A stretch of DNA of 64,000 bases from Nocardia asteroides (GCF_021183625.1 NZ_CP089214.1:2542001-2606000); one strand, 5' to 3'. Shown: positions 17,266-26,276, counted from the first letter of the stretch. Notes: a model not told the origin generated them from the sequence alone. Program-made: numbers and translations.

Positions 17266-18051
17266 TCAGCGCACCCGCATCCCGAGGTAGTACTGCACGA
17301 AGCCCGGGTACGGCCCCGCGTCCAGCCGGAAGGTCTGCACCGCGATGTGCTGCGGCACCCCGGTGCGCGGGTCGCGCAGGTACATGGCGAGCCGCTCGCG
17401 CCCGTACGAGGCGCCGCCGCGCTCCCACAGCCTGCGGAACTCCGGGAACTCGGCCAGTTCGGCGAGAAAACCGACCGCCCATTCCGATTCGGCGTAGCGG
17501 CCGATCGCGGCGCGCAGCGACTGCACCGCGAGCATGGCCTCGTCCTCCCACTCCAGCACCACCCGCGCGGCCACCGGATCGGCGAAGAACCAGCGCAGCA
17601 CATTGCCTGCCGCCTCCAGCCCGGGGAACGCGCCGCGGTAGGCATCGTTGCAGGCCAGGACATTCCAGCGAATGTCGAGGTAGGCCGCGAGGTTGGGCTC
17701 CTGCATGGCGAGCGTGCGGTGCATGTCCCTGGTGATGGCGGCCCGCAGGGTCTCCGGCTCGGGCAGCTCGGCGTGGTCGAGCCCGGCCAGCTCGAGCAGG
17801 TGCCTGCGCTCGTCGTCGCCGAGCACCTCGATCCGGTCCAGGTACGCGATCAGCGCCGCGAGCACCGGGCGGGTGGGGCGGTCCCGGTCGCCGTTCTCCA
17901 GGTGGGTGATGTAGCTGGCGCTCACGCCTGCCGCGAAGGCGAGCTTCTCCCTGGAGATCCGGCGGCTGTCCCGCAACTCCCGGAGCAACCCCCCGAGCGT
18001 CGGCAGCCGCAGCTGCCCCTCCGCACCCGACCCGGGTGTCTTGCGTGCCAC
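17266..18051 (-). CDS. XRE-family regulator with MmyB-like ligand domain
   Basis: 261-residue transcription regulator. An N-terminal XRE helix-turn-helix at about 20-80 contains SREKLAFAAGVSASYITHLENG. The C-terminal MmyB-like ligand-binding domain at about 105-255 has family features such as NLAAYLDIRWNVLACNDAYRGAFPG, FFADPVAARVVLEWE and the end pattern PYPGFVQYYLGMR. MmyB-type proteins bind fatty-acid-like ligands and usually control neighbouring genes. Start GTG at 18051, just before the first basic helix; the open frame upstream is Cys/Arg-rich and unlike the family. It is a tandem paralog of the next gene. Confidence 0.87.
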   Translation of the reverse strand: MARKTPGSGAEGQLRLPTLGGLLRELRDSRRISREKLAFAAGVSASYITHLENGDRDRPTRPVLAALIAYLDRIEVLGDDERRHLLELAGLDHAELPEPETLRAAITRDMHRTLAMQEPNLAAYLDIRWNVLACNDAYRGAFPGLEAAGNVLRWFFADPVAARVVLEWEDEAMLAVQSLRAAIGRYAESEWAVGFLAELAEFPEFRRLWERGGASYGRERLAMYLRDPRTGVPQHIAVQTFRLDAGPYPGFVQYYLGMRVR

Positions 18052-18309
18052 AGCAACCCCGCTCCCGATTCGCCATCCGACGCAGCACCGTAGTTGACCA
18101 CACGCGGCCCGGCTTTCCGGTGGCAAACCGAAGGCGCGCGACGGTGCGAGACATTTCCCACAGCGCGTGCCATATCGGCGGCCCACCCCGTCGAGCACGC
18201 TGAGCCGATATTAAACGACGAATTACCGGGGAAATGACCAGCGCCGGTCGCCCCGGCGAAGTGGGGACTTTCGGCCCTGCCGATCGACCCTGCGCGGACG
18301 AGCCCGCGC

Positions 18310-19095
18310 TCAGCTGCTCCGGAAGCCGAGGAAGAAGCGGATCCAGCCCGGGTGCACGCCGGAGTCGACCTCGTAGACCTGGAACTCCAGCAGGCAGGTG
18401 GCGCCCGCGGCGGCATCGTGGAAGCGCAGCTTCGGGAGGTCGCCCCCGTAGGAGATGGCGCCGGTGCTCCAGAGCCTGCGGAACTCCGGGTAGCGGCTCA
18501 GCTCGGCGAGCAGCCCGCCCGCCCACGCGGCCTCGCCCGGCCTGCCGATCCGGCCGCGCAGGTTCGCGACGCTGAGCGCGGTGACCCGCTCCCAGTCCGG
18601 CAGGGCGCGGCGCGCGGCCGGGTCGCCGAACATCCAGTGCAGCATGTTCCCGCCCTCGGCGAGGCCGGGGAACATCGCCGCGGCCACCCGGTTCACCGCG
18701 AGCAGGTTCCAGCGCGCGTCGAAGAAGCCCGCCGGGTTGGGGTCGTGCAGGCTCAGCCCGCGCCGCATGGCCGGGCCGATGCCCGCGCGCAGCTCATCGA
18801 CGGTCGGCACCTCGGTGACGGCGAGCCCGGCCAGCTCGAACAGGTGCCTGCGGTCGTCGGCGGGCAGCCGGACCACCCGGTCCAGGTAGCGGAGCAGCGC
18901 GTCGACCACCGAGCGGGTGGGGTGCTCGCGCTCGCCGCTCTCCAGGTGCGCGATGTAGCTGGCGCTCACCCCGGCGGCGAAGGCGAGTTTCTCGCGGGAG
19001 ACGCCGCGATCGTCGCGAATCCGGCGCAGCGTGCCCCCGAAGGTCGGGGGCACCACGTCGAGGCGGTCGCGAGCTTCCAGCACACCATCCGGCAC
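18310..19095 (-). CDS. XRE-family regulator with MmyB-like ligand domain (paralog)
   Basis: Second 261-residue MmyB-type regulator. The HTH at about 20-80 shares SREKLAFAAGVSASYI with its downstream neighbour, and the ligand domain carries NPAGFFDARWNLLAVNRVAAAMFPG, MFGDPAARRALPDWE and GVHPGWIRFFLGFR. Equal length and clear similarity point to local duplication. Start ATG at 19095 follows AGGGAGTGG at a long spacing. It is divergent from narG across 346-367 bp, so control of nar is possible, but self-control of the regulator pair is equally likely. Confidence 0.87.
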   Translation of the reverse strand: MPDGVLEARDRLDVVPPTFGGTLRRIRDDRGVSREKLAFAAGVSASYIAHLESGEREHPTRSVVDALLRYLDRVVRLPADDRRHLFELAGLAVTEVPTVDELRAGIGPAMRRGLSLHDPNPAGFFDARWNLLAVNRVAAAMFPGLAEGGNMLHWMFGDPAARRALPDWERVTALSVANLRGRIGRPGEAAWAGGLLAELSRYPEFRRLWSTGAISYGGDLPKLRFHDAAAGATCLLEFQVYEVDSGVHPGWIRFFLGFRSS

Positions 19096-19230
19096 GGCAC
19101 ACCACTCCCTGCGCTGTCGTACACCGCGAACCGGCGGAGCTCATCGACGCGTCGGCCGCGGTGTGTGGGCCGATCCTGTGTTGCCCCATGCTCAGCGATC
19201 CGGGCGGAAACAGCGCGCGGAGCCACGAAA

Positions 19231-19285
19231 CTTTATCGATTCTTTACCTAAGGTCCCGTCGCCGGCTGTGTAAACAAATGTAAAG
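19231..19285. promoter_or_regulatory. Repeated GTAAA[G/C] boxes between MmyB-type regulator and narG
   Basis: In an unusually AT-rich patch, CTTTA occurs twice 11 bp apart (19231-19235, 19242-19246). TGTAAAC (19269-19275) and TGTAAAG (19279-19285) form a direct repeat with 10-bp period. Read as GTAAA[G/C] on either strand this gives three phased copies, suggesting a regulator site. The binding protein is unknown. The surrounding gap 19096-19462 holds no gene. Confidence 0.45.
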
Positions 19286-19362
19286 CGCCCGAGAACCGGC
19301 TGTTTCCGAACCATCACAGCGGCGCCGGCCAGGCCCGTTCGGCCAGGTGATCCGCGGCCTCC

Positions 19363-19389
19363 GTGACCGGGGTGTTGCTGCCGCCTCAC
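19363..19389 (+). promoter_or_regulatory. GlnR-box-like 11-bp phased repeats upstream of narG
   Basis: GTGAC (19363-19367), GTTGC (19374-19378) and CTCAC (19385-19389) are each separated by six bases, the 11-bp phasing of actinobacterial GlnR boxes (GTnAC-n6-GAAAC). The second element departs from the consensus. A similar series precedes narK2. The assignment is inference. Confidence 0.35.
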
Positions 19390-19410
19390 AGCTCACCCCG
19401 GACCGAAGCG

Positions 19411-19425
19411 GGTTGTGAGACAACC
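19411..19425. promoter_or_regulatory. Inverted repeat operator upstream of narG (candidate NnaR site)
   Basis: Perfect palindrome GGTTGT-GAG-ACAACC ending four bases before a -35-like TTGACC (19429-19434). The segment 19411-19428 aligns with 40422-40440 upstream of the narK-nirBD-nnaR operon over the shared core TGTGA-n-ACAAC-n-GTT. Because nnaR is in that operon, NnaR is the best candidate ligand; nothing in the sequence proves this. Confidence 0.6.
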
Positions 19426-19428
19426 GTT

Positions 19429-19463
19429 TTGACCTGCGACGATGCCTCCTTACCCTCGGGTGG
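19429..19463 (+). promoter_or_regulatory. narG promoter with leaderless layout
   Basis: TTGACC (19429-19434) and TACCCT (19451-19456) are 16 bp apart, and GTG at 19463 lies six bases after the -10, where transcription would begin. This supports a leaderless narG message and places the inverted repeat at about -45, an activator-type position. Confidence 0.5.
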
Positions 19464-22400
19464 TGGCCGATACGCGAGAAACGCAGGATCCGGGTGACGC
19501 GCTGCTCCGGCTCGGGCGCTACTTCCGGCGCGACGAGACCTCGGACGATCTGCGCAGCGTGCACCGGGTGGGCGGGCGCTCGGCCGACGAGTTCTACCGG
19601 GACCGCTGGTCGCACGACAAGGTGGTGCGCTCGACGCACGGCGTGAACTGCACCGGCTCCTGCTCCTGGAAGATCTACGTCAAGGACGGCGTGATCACCT
19701 GGGAGTCGCAGCAGACCGACTACCCGTCGGTCGGCGCGGACAAGCCGGAGTACGAGCCGCGCGGCTGCCCGCGCGGCGCCTCCTTCTCCTGGTACACCTA
19801 CTCCCCCGCCCGGGTGCGCTACCCCTACGTGCGCGGGGTGCTGCTCGAGCTGTACCGGGAGGCGAAGGAGCGGCTCAAGGATCCCGTGCTTGCCTGGGCC
19901 GACATCGTCGAGGACCCGGCGAAGGCGAAGCGGTACAAGGCGGCGCGCGGCAAGGGCGGCTTCGTCCGGGCCGAGTGGTGGGAGGCGGCCGAAATCGCCG
20001 CCGCGGCGCACGTGCACACGGTCAAGGAGTACGGGCCGGACCGGGTCGCCGGGTTCTCCCCGATCCCGGCCATGTCCATGGTCAGCCATGCCGCGGGCGC
20101 CAGGTTCATCTCGCTGCTCGGCGGCTCCATGCTCTCCTTCTACGACTGGTACGCGGACCTGCCGGTGGCATCGCCGCAGGTCTTCGGCGACCAGACCGAC
20201 GTGCCGGAGTCGGCGGACTGGTTCGACGCGAGCTACCTGATCATGTGGGGCTCGAACGTCCCGGTGACCAGGACCCCGGACGCGCACTACATGACCGAGG
20301 CCCGCTACCGCGGCCAGAAGGTCATCGTGGTCTCGCCGGACTACGCCGACAACACCAAGTTCGCCGACGAGTGGGTGCCCGCGCGGCCGGGCACCGACGC
20401 GGCGCTGGCGATGGCGATGGGCCACGTGATCCTGCGCGAGTTCTTCACCGAGCGGCGCACCGAGCGGTTCCACGACTACGTCACCCGCTACACCGACCTG
20501 CCGTACCTGGTCTGCCTGGACGGCGAGCTGCCCGGCAAGTTCCTCACCGCCGCCGACCTGGGCGAATCCGGTGAAGGGGCCGCGCACAAGCCGGTCCTGC
20601 TGGACGAGGGCGGCGAACCGGTGGTGCCGAACGGCGCGCTCGGCCACCGCTTCAACGCCGCCGACGCCGGCCGCTGGAACCTCGATCTGGGCGATACGCG
20701 CCCGCTGCTCACCCTGCTCGGCGGCGAGCCCGCGACCGTGCGGCTTCCCCGCTTCGACGCCGACTCGCCCGAGGTGCTGCTGCGCGGGGTGCCGACCCGC
20801 GAGGTCGCCGGGAAACGGGTCACCACCGTCTTCGACCTGCTGCTCGCGCAGTACGGGGTCGGCCGCGACGGGCTGCCCGGTACCTGGCCCACCGGCTACG
20901 ACGATGCCGAACAGCCCTACACCCCGGCCTGGCAGGAGCGGATCACCGGCGTCCCGGCGGTGCAGGCGCAGCGGATCGCGCGCGAGTTCGCCGACAATGC
21001 CGAGAAATCCGGCGGCCGCTCGATGATCCTCATGGGCGCGGGCACCAACCACTGGTTCCACTCCGACCAGATCTACCGCTCGTTCTTCACCCTGACCCTG
21101 CTCACCGGCTGCCAGGGCGTGAACGGCGGCGGCTGGGCGCACTACGTCGGGCAGGAGAAGTGCCGCCCGGTGACCGGCTGGTCGACGCTGGCCTTCGGGC
21201 TGGACTGGCAGCGCCCGCCGCGGCAGATGCAGGGCACCGTCTTCTGGTACCTGAGCAACGACCAGTGGCGCTACGACCCCTTCACCGCCGAGACCTTCGC
21301 CTCTCCGCTCGCCACCGGCCGCTTCGCCGGGCGCACCGCCGCCGACAACATCGCATTGGCGACCCGCCTCGGCTGGATGCCCAGCTACCCCACCTTCGAC
21401 CGCAATCCGCTCGACCTCGCCGACCAAGCCGCCGAAGCAGGCAAGCCCGCCGCCGAATACATCGTGGACGAGCTGAAATCGAACGCTCTTCGCTTCGCCT
21501 GCGAGGACCCGGACGCCCCGGAGAACTTCCCGCGCTGCCTCACGGTCTGGCGGGCCAACCTGCTCGGCTCCTCCGGCAAGGGCAACGAGTACTTCCACCG
21601 GCACCTGCTCGGCTCCGACTCCAACCTGCAGACCGACGACACCCCCGGCGTGCGGCCGCAGGAGCTGGTCTGGCGCGACGAGGCCGCCACCGGCAAGCTC
21701 GACCTGCTGCTCTCGCTCGACTTCCGGATGACGAGCACCACGCTCTTCAGCGATATCGTGCTGCCCGCCGCCACCTGGTACGAGAAGCACGACCTCTCCT
21801 CCACCGACATGCACCCCTTCGTGCACGCCTTCTCCCCGGCCATCTCGCCGCCGTGGGAGGCGAAGACCGATTTCGACGCGTTCCACCGGATCGCCCGCGG
21901 CTTCTCCTGGCTCGCGGAGAAGCATCTCGGGGTGCGCAGGGACATCGTCGCGGTTCCGCTGCAGCACGACTCCCCGGACGCGCTGGCCCAGGCGGGCGGG
22001 AAGGTGCTGGACTGGCGGGCCGGCGAGTGCGAGCCGATCCCCGGCCGCACCATGCCCAAGCTGGTCGAGGTCGAGCGCGACTACCCGCGGCTGGCGGAGA
22101 AGATGGCGGCGCTCGGGCCGCTGGTCGAGACGCTCGGCGTCACCACCAAGGGCGTCACCACCTACCCCGAACCGGAGGTGCGCTACCTGGCCGGCACCAA
22201 CGGCACCGTCGTCTCCGGGGTCGCGCAGGGCAGGCCCTCGCTGGCCAAGGACACGCACGCCGCCGAGGCGATCCTCGCGCTCTCCGGCACCACCAACGGT
22301 CGGCTGGCGGTGGAGGGGTTCGAGGCACTGGAGCGGCGCACCGGCACCGAACTCGCCGACCTGGCCCGCGAGCACGAGGGCAAGCGGATCACCTTCGCCG

Positions 22401-23134
22401 ACACCCAGGCCCGCCCGGTCCCGGTGATCACCTCGCCGGAGTGGTCGGGCAGCGAGACCGGCGGCCGCCGCTACTCCCCGTTCACCATCAATGTCGAGCG
22501 GCTCAAGCCCTGGCACACGCTCACCGGCAGGCAGCACTTCTACCTCGACCACGACTGGATGATCGAGCTGGGCGAGCAGCTCCCGGTGTTCCGGCCGCCG
22601 CTGGACATGTCCGCGCTCTTCGCCGAGCCCGGCATCGGCAGCGTCACCGAGCGCGGCGTCACCGTGCGCTACCTGACCCCGCACTCCAAGTGGTCCATCC
22701 ACTCCGCCTACCAGGACAACCTGCACATGCTGACGCTGAGCCGGGGCGGGCAGTCGATCTGGATGTCGGAGCGCGACGCCGCCAAGATCGGGGTGGCGGA
22801 CAACGACTGGATCGAGGCGGTGAACCGCAACGGCGTCGTGGTCGCCCGCGCGATCGTGAGCCACCGGATGCCGGAGGGCACCGTCTTCATGTACCACGCG
22901 CAGGACCGCGCGGTGGACGTGCCGCGCATCGAGGGCACCGGCGCCGCCGACTTCAAGGGCAAGGGCAAGCGCGGCGGCATCCACAACGCGCTCACCCGGA
23001 TCATGATCAAACCCTCGCACCTGATCGGCGGGTACGCGCAGCAGTCGTTCGCGCTGAACTACCACGGCCCGACCGGGAATCAGCGCGACGAGGTCACCAC
23101 CATCCGCCGCCGCTCGCAGAAAGTCGAGTACTGA
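19463..23134 (+). CDS. narG: Respiratory nitrate reductase alpha subunit NarG
   Basis: Catalytic molybdenum subunit, about 1223 residues, facing the cytoplasm and reducing nitrate to nitrite with electrons from quinol. Seen: the FS0 ligand set HGVNCTGSC plus the later Cys in EPRGCPRG, and long stretches typical of NarG such as RDRWSHDKVVRSTHG, GFSPIPAMSMVSHAAG and SPEWSGSETGGRRYSPF. The C-terminal molybdopterin domain ends with NYHGPTGNQRDEVTTIRRRSQ. I chose GTG at 19463 because TACCCT lies six bases upstream; ATG at 19442 is an in-frame alternative adding seven residues. First gene of narGHJI; needs bis-MGD. Confidence 0.96.
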   Translation: MADTRETQDPGDALLRLGRYFRRDETSDDLRSVHRVGGRSADEFYRDRWSHDKVVRSTHGVNCTGSCSWKIYVKDGVITWESQQTDYPSVGADKPEYEPRGCPRGASFSWYTYSPARVRYPYVRGVLLELYREAKERLKDPVLAWADIVEDPAKAKRYKAARGKGGFVRAEWWEAAEIAAAAHVHTVKEYGPDRVAGFSPIPAMSMVSHAAGARFISLLGGSMLSFYDWYADLPVASPQVFGDQTDVPESADWFDASYLIMWGSNVPVTRTPDAHYMTEARYRGQKVIVVSPDYADNTKFADEWVPARPGTDAALAMAMGHVILREFFTERRTERFHDYVTRYTDLPYLVCLDGELPGKFLTAADLGESGEGAAHKPVLLDEGGEPVVPNGALGHRFNAADAGRWNLDLGDTRPLLTLLGGEPATVRLPRFDADSPEVLLRGVPTREVAGKRVTTVFDLLLAQYGVGRDGLPGTWPTGYDDAEQPYTPAWQERITGVPAVQAQRIAREFADNAEKSGGRSMILMGAGTNHWFHSDQIYRSFFTLTLLTGCQGVNGGGWAHYVGQEKCRPVTGWSTLAFGLDWQRPPRQMQGTVFWYLSNDQWRYDPFTAETFASPLATGRFAGRTAADNIALATRLGWMPSYPTFDRNPLDLADQAAEAGKPAAEYIVDELKSNALRFACEDPDAPENFPRCLTVWRANLLGSSGKGNEYFHRHLLGSDSNLQTDDTPGVRPQELVWRDEAATGKLDLLLSLDFRMTSTTLFSDIVLPAATWYEKHDLSSTDMHPFVHAFSPAISPPWEAKTDFDAFHRIARGFSWLAEKHLGVRRDIVAVPLQHDSPDALAQAGGKVLDWRAGECEPIPGRTMPKLVEVERDYPRLAEKMAALGPLVETLGVTTKGVTTYPEPEVRYLAGTNGTVVSGVAQGRPSLAKDTHAAEAILALSGTTNGRLAVEGFEALERRTGTELADLAREHEGKRITFADTQARPVPVITSPEWSGSETGGRRYSPFTINVERLKPWHTLTGRQHFYLDHDWMIELGEQLPVFRPPLDMSALFAEPGIGSVTERGVTVRYLTPHSKWSIHSAYQDNLHMLTLSRGGQSIWMSERDAAKIGVADNDWIEAVNRNGVVVARAIVSHRMPEGTVFMYHAQDRAVDVPRIEGTGAADFKGKGKRGGIHNALTRIMIKPSHLIGGYAQQSFALNYHGPTGNQRDEVTTIRRRSQKVEY

Positions 23135-23135
23135 T

Positions 23136-24845
23136 ATGCGTGTCATGGCCCAGCTCGCCATGGTGATGAACCTGGACAAGTGCATCGGCTGCCACACCTG
23201 CAGCGTCACCTGCAAGCAGGCGTGGACCAACCGGGGCGGCACCGAGTACGTCTGGTTCAACAATGTGGAGACCCGCCCCGGCCAGGGGTACCCGCGGCAG
23301 TACCAGGACCAGGAGCGGTGGAAGGGCGGCTGGACGCTCACCAAGCGCGGCAAGCTCACGCTGAAATCCGGGTCGCGGTTCAAGCGGTTGCTGAACATCT
23401 TCGCCAACCCGGAGCTACCAACCGTCGCGGACTACTACGAGCCGTGGAGCTACGACTACGACAACCTGCTCTCCTCCCCGCCGACCGACACCGTTCCGGT
23501 GGCCAGGCCGAAATCGCTGATCACCGGCGAGGACACCCAGGTCACCTGGGGGGCGAACTGGGACGACGACCTCGGCTCCGGGCCGGAGCAGGTGGGCCGC
23601 GACCCGCTGCTCGGCAAGCTCTCCGAGCAGGTCAAGCTGGAGTTCGAGCAGACCTTCATGTTCTACCTGCCGCGCATCTGCGAGCACTGCCTGAACCCGT
23701 CCTGCGCGGCCGCCTGCCCCTCCGGCGCCATCTACAAGCGCGCCGAGGACGGCATCGTGCTGGTCGACCAGGACAAGTGCCGCGGCTGGCGGCAGTGCGT
23801 CACCGGCTGCCCGTACAAGAAGATCTACTTCAACCACAAGACCGGCAAGGCCGAGAAGTGCACGTTCTGCTACCCGCGGGTGGAGGTCGGCATCCCGACG
23901 GTCTGCTCGGAGACCTGCGTCGGGCGGCTGCGCTACATCGGCGTCATGCTCTACGACGCGGACAAGGTGGCCGAGGCGGCGTCGGTGACGGAGGTCGCCG
24001 ACCTCTACCCGTCGCAGCTCGGGGTGTTCCTGAACCCGCACGACCCGCGCGTGATCGCCGAGGCGGAGCGCGCCGGGATCTCGCCGGAATGGATTCAGGC
24101 GGCGCAGGATTCGCCGGTCTACAAGCTCATCGTCGACTACCAGATCGCGCTGCCGCTGCATCCGGAGTACCGGACCATGCCGATGGTCTGGTATGTGCCG
24201 CCGCTCTCCCCCGTGGTCGACGTGCTGAGCGAGACCGGGCACGACGGCGAGGACGCGGGCAATCTCTTCGGCGCCATCGACGCGCTGCGCATTCCGGTGG
24301 AGTACCTGGCCGAGCTCTTCACCGCCGGTGAGATCGGGCCGGTGCGGGCGGCGTTGCAGCGGCTCGCCGGGATGCGGGCGTTCATGCGCTCGGTGAATCT
24401 GGGTCAGGAGCCGGATCTCACTATCGCGCCGTCGATCCGGCTGGAGCCGGAGGAGATCGAGGCCATGTACCGGCTGCTCGCCATCGCCAAGTACGAGCAC
24501 AGGTATGTGATCCCGAACGGCGCGGGATCCGAAGCGCACCAGCTGGATTCGCTCGCCACGGGGTGCAGTCTGGATACCGACGGCGGGCCGGGGATGACGG
24601 CGCTGGATCAGATGGTCGAGAAGTTCCATCTGACGGATGCGAATTCGGCTGCGCCGGAGGGGAAGTCGGGGCGGATCAACCTGCTCGATTGGGATGGGCA
24701 GAGCACGAAGGGGTTGGTGCCGGTGGGCGGTGACGGCGCACCCGACGGCGATGGCGTCCCGCGCGGCAACGGCGCCGCGCCGGCGGGTGGCAACGGCGCC
24801 ACCCGATCCGGTCCCGCAGCGGCGGACGAGGCGGCCGTGCGATGA
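23136..24845 (+). CDS. narH: Nitrate reductase beta subunit NarH
   Basis: Iron-sulfur electron-transfer subunit, 569 residues, carrying electrons from NarI to NarG. Four cysteine clusters are visible: CIGCHTCSVTC near residue 16, CEHCLNPSCAAACP, CRGWRQCVTGCP (Trp in place of Cys, the usual 3Fe-4S site) and CTFCYP...CSETCVG. The last 50 or so residues are a Gly/Ala/Asp-rich, repetitive tail not needed for the fold. The ATG begins one base after the narG stop; an alternative ATG lies at 23145. The stop overlaps narJ by four bases. Confidence 0.96.
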   Translation: MRVMAQLAMVMNLDKCIGCHTCSVTCKQAWTNRGGTEYVWFNNVETRPGQGYPRQYQDQERWKGGWTLTKRGKLTLKSGSRFKRLLNIFANPELPTVADYYEPWSYDYDNLLSSPPTDTVPVARPKSLITGEDTQVTWGANWDDDLGSGPEQVGRDPLLGKLSEQVKLEFEQTFMFYLPRICEHCLNPSCAAACPSGAIYKRAEDGIVLVDQDKCRGWRQCVTGCPYKKIYFNHKTGKAEKCTFCYPRVEVGIPTVCSETCVGRLRYIGVMLYDADKVAEAASVTEVADLYPSQLGVFLNPHDPRVIAEAERAGISPEWIQAAQDSPVYKLIVDYQIALPLHPEYRTMPMVWYVPPLSPVVDVLSETGHDGEDAGNLFGAIDALRIPVEYLAELFTAGEIGPVRAALQRLAGMRAFMRSVNLGQEPDLTIAPSIRLEPEEIEAMYRLLAIAKYEHRYVIPNGAGSEAHQLDSLATGCSLDTDGGPGMTALDQMVEKFHLTDANSAAPEGKSGRINLLDWDGQSTKGLVPVGGDGAPDGDGVPRGNGAAPAGGNGATRSGPAAADEAAVR

Positions 24846-25522
24846 GCCTGCTCAAACTGCGCCACCGCCCGGAGCCCGCGGTCTCGCTACCCGAGCCGGA
24901 CCGGCTGCTGGTCTGGCGGCTCGCCGCGCTGCTCCTCGACTACCCGGGGCGCGAGACGCTCGAGCTGCTCGACACCGTGTCGTCCGCTCTCCCGCGGCTC
25001 CCCGCGCCGATCGGCCCCGCGCTCGCCGGGTTCGTCGACTACCTGCGCGACACCGGCGAGATCGAACTGGCCGCGACCTACGTCGAAACCTTCGACCTGC
25101 GCAAACGCGCCAGCCTGCACCTGACCTTCTACGCCTACGGCGACACCCGTAAACGCGGCATGGCGCTGCTCCGCTTCAAACACGCCTACCAGCACGCCGG
25201 CGTCGAACTCGACGACCGCGAACTCCCCGACCACCTCCCGGTCCTGCTGGAATTCGCCGCCACCGTCGACCCCATCGGCGGCGAACGCCTGCTCGGCGAG
25301 CACCTCCCGGTGATCGAGCTGCTCCGCCTCTCGCTGTCCGACACCGGCTCCCCCTACGCCGCCGTCCTCGGCGCGGTGACCGCGACCCTGCCCCCGCTCA
25401 CCACCGCCGACCGCCGCCGGATCGCCGAACTCGCCGCACAGGGCCCGCCGGACGAAGACGTCGGGTTGGAGCCGTTCGCCATGGACCCCAGCCTGTTCAC
25501 CGAGGGAGAGGGCCGCCGATGA
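24842..25522 (+). CDS. narJ: Nitrate reductase assembly chaperone NarJ
   Basis: 226-residue all-helical cytosolic chaperone of the TorD/NarJ type. It holds apo-NarGH until the molybdenum cofactor is inserted and the complex docks to NarI. Family features: LLDYPGRETLELL, YVETFDLRKRASLHLTFYAYGDTRKRG, and LPDHLPVLLEFAA. ATG in a four-base overlap with narH and a four-base overlap with narI downstream, indicating tight translational coupling. Confidence 0.93.
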   Translation: MSLLKLRHRPEPAVSLPEPDRLLVWRLAALLLDYPGRETLELLDTVSSALPRLPAPIGPALAGFVDYLRDTGEIELAATYVETFDLRKRASLHLTFYAYGDTRKRGMALLRFKHAYQHAGVELDDRELPDHLPVLLEFAATVDPIGGERLLGEHLPVIELLRLSLSDTGSPYAAVLGAVTATLPPLTTADRRRIAELAAQGPPDEDVGLEPFAMDPSLFTEGEGRR

Positions 25523-26253
25523 GCACCATCGTCTGGATGACGCTGCCGTACATCGCCTTCACCTCGTTCCTGCTCGGGCACGTGTGGCGATACCGCACCG
25601 ACCAGTTCGGCTGGACCACCCGCTCCTCCCAGCTGCACGAGAGCCGGTTGTTGCGGCTCGGGTCGCCGCTGTTCCACTTCGGCATGCTCGGCGTCTTCGG
25701 CGGGCACGTGCTCGGCGTCCTCATCCCGCAGTCCTGGACCGACGCCATCGGCATCTCGCACCACACGTACCACGTGGTCGCCGTCGCCGCGGGCTCCGTC
25801 GCCGGTCTCGCCGTAATCACCGGCATCGGCATCCTGCTCTACCGCCGGTTCACGGTGGCCGCCGTGCGCCGCGCCACCACCCGCTCCGACAAGGTGATGT
25901 ACTTCCTGCTCGCCGGCGCGCTGCTCACCGGTCTGCTCAACACCGTCGGCAGCAACCTGCTCTGGGGCACCTACAACTACCGCGAAACCGTCTCCCCCTG
26001 GTTCCGCAGCCTCTTCACCGTCGACCCACAGCCCGAATTGATGGTCGGCGTGCCGTGGACGTTCCAGGCGCACGGGTTGTTCGTCCTGGTTTTGGTGGCG
26101 ATCTGGCCGTATACGCGGCTGGTGCACATGTTCAGCGCGCCGATCGGGTATCTGACGCGGCCGTACATCGTGTACCGGAGCAAGGAGACGAATGCCGCGG
26201 ATACGCGGCGGTATGCTCGGGCATGGGAGTCGACGGCTCTGCCGCCACGCTGA
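25519..26253 (+). CDS. narI: Nitrate reductase gamma subunit NarI (cytochrome b)
   Basis: 244-residue membrane cytochrome with five predicted helices that oxidises quinol and carries two haems b. His residues in FLLGHVWRYR, LFHFGMLGVFGGHVLG and SHHTYHV, and later in PWTFQAHGLF, are suitable haem ligands. The C-terminus has RLVHMFSAPIGYLTRPYIVYRSK, typical of NarI. Last gene of the nar operon. The final codons turn less GC-rich just before the toxin-antitoxin pair. Confidence 0.94.
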   Translation: MSTIVWMTLPYIAFTSFLLGHVWRYRTDQFGWTTRSSQLHESRLLRLGSPLFHFGMLGVFGGHVLGVLIPQSWTDAIGISHHTYHVVAVAAGSVAGLAVITGIGILLYRRFTVAAVRRATTRSDKVMYFLLAGALLTGLLNTVGSNLLWGTYNYRETVSPWFRSLFTVDPQPELMVGVPWTFQAHGLFVLVLVAIWPYTRLVHMFSAPIGYLTRPYIVYRSKETNAADTRRYARAWESTALPPR

Positions 26254-26276
26254 GGTCTTCGGGGCAGCTTGGCGTA

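Noticed and set aside
19244..23407. Leftward open frame of nearly 1400 codons opposite narG
   Set aside because: Antisense shadow of narG with no domain resemblance; the narG frame is conserved throughout.
24700..24840. Repeats at the 3' end of narH (GGCAACGGCGCC-type) as a mobile or regulatory repeat
   Set aside because: They are in frame and encode a Gly/Ala/Asp-rich tail, so they are explained as low-complexity coding sequence.
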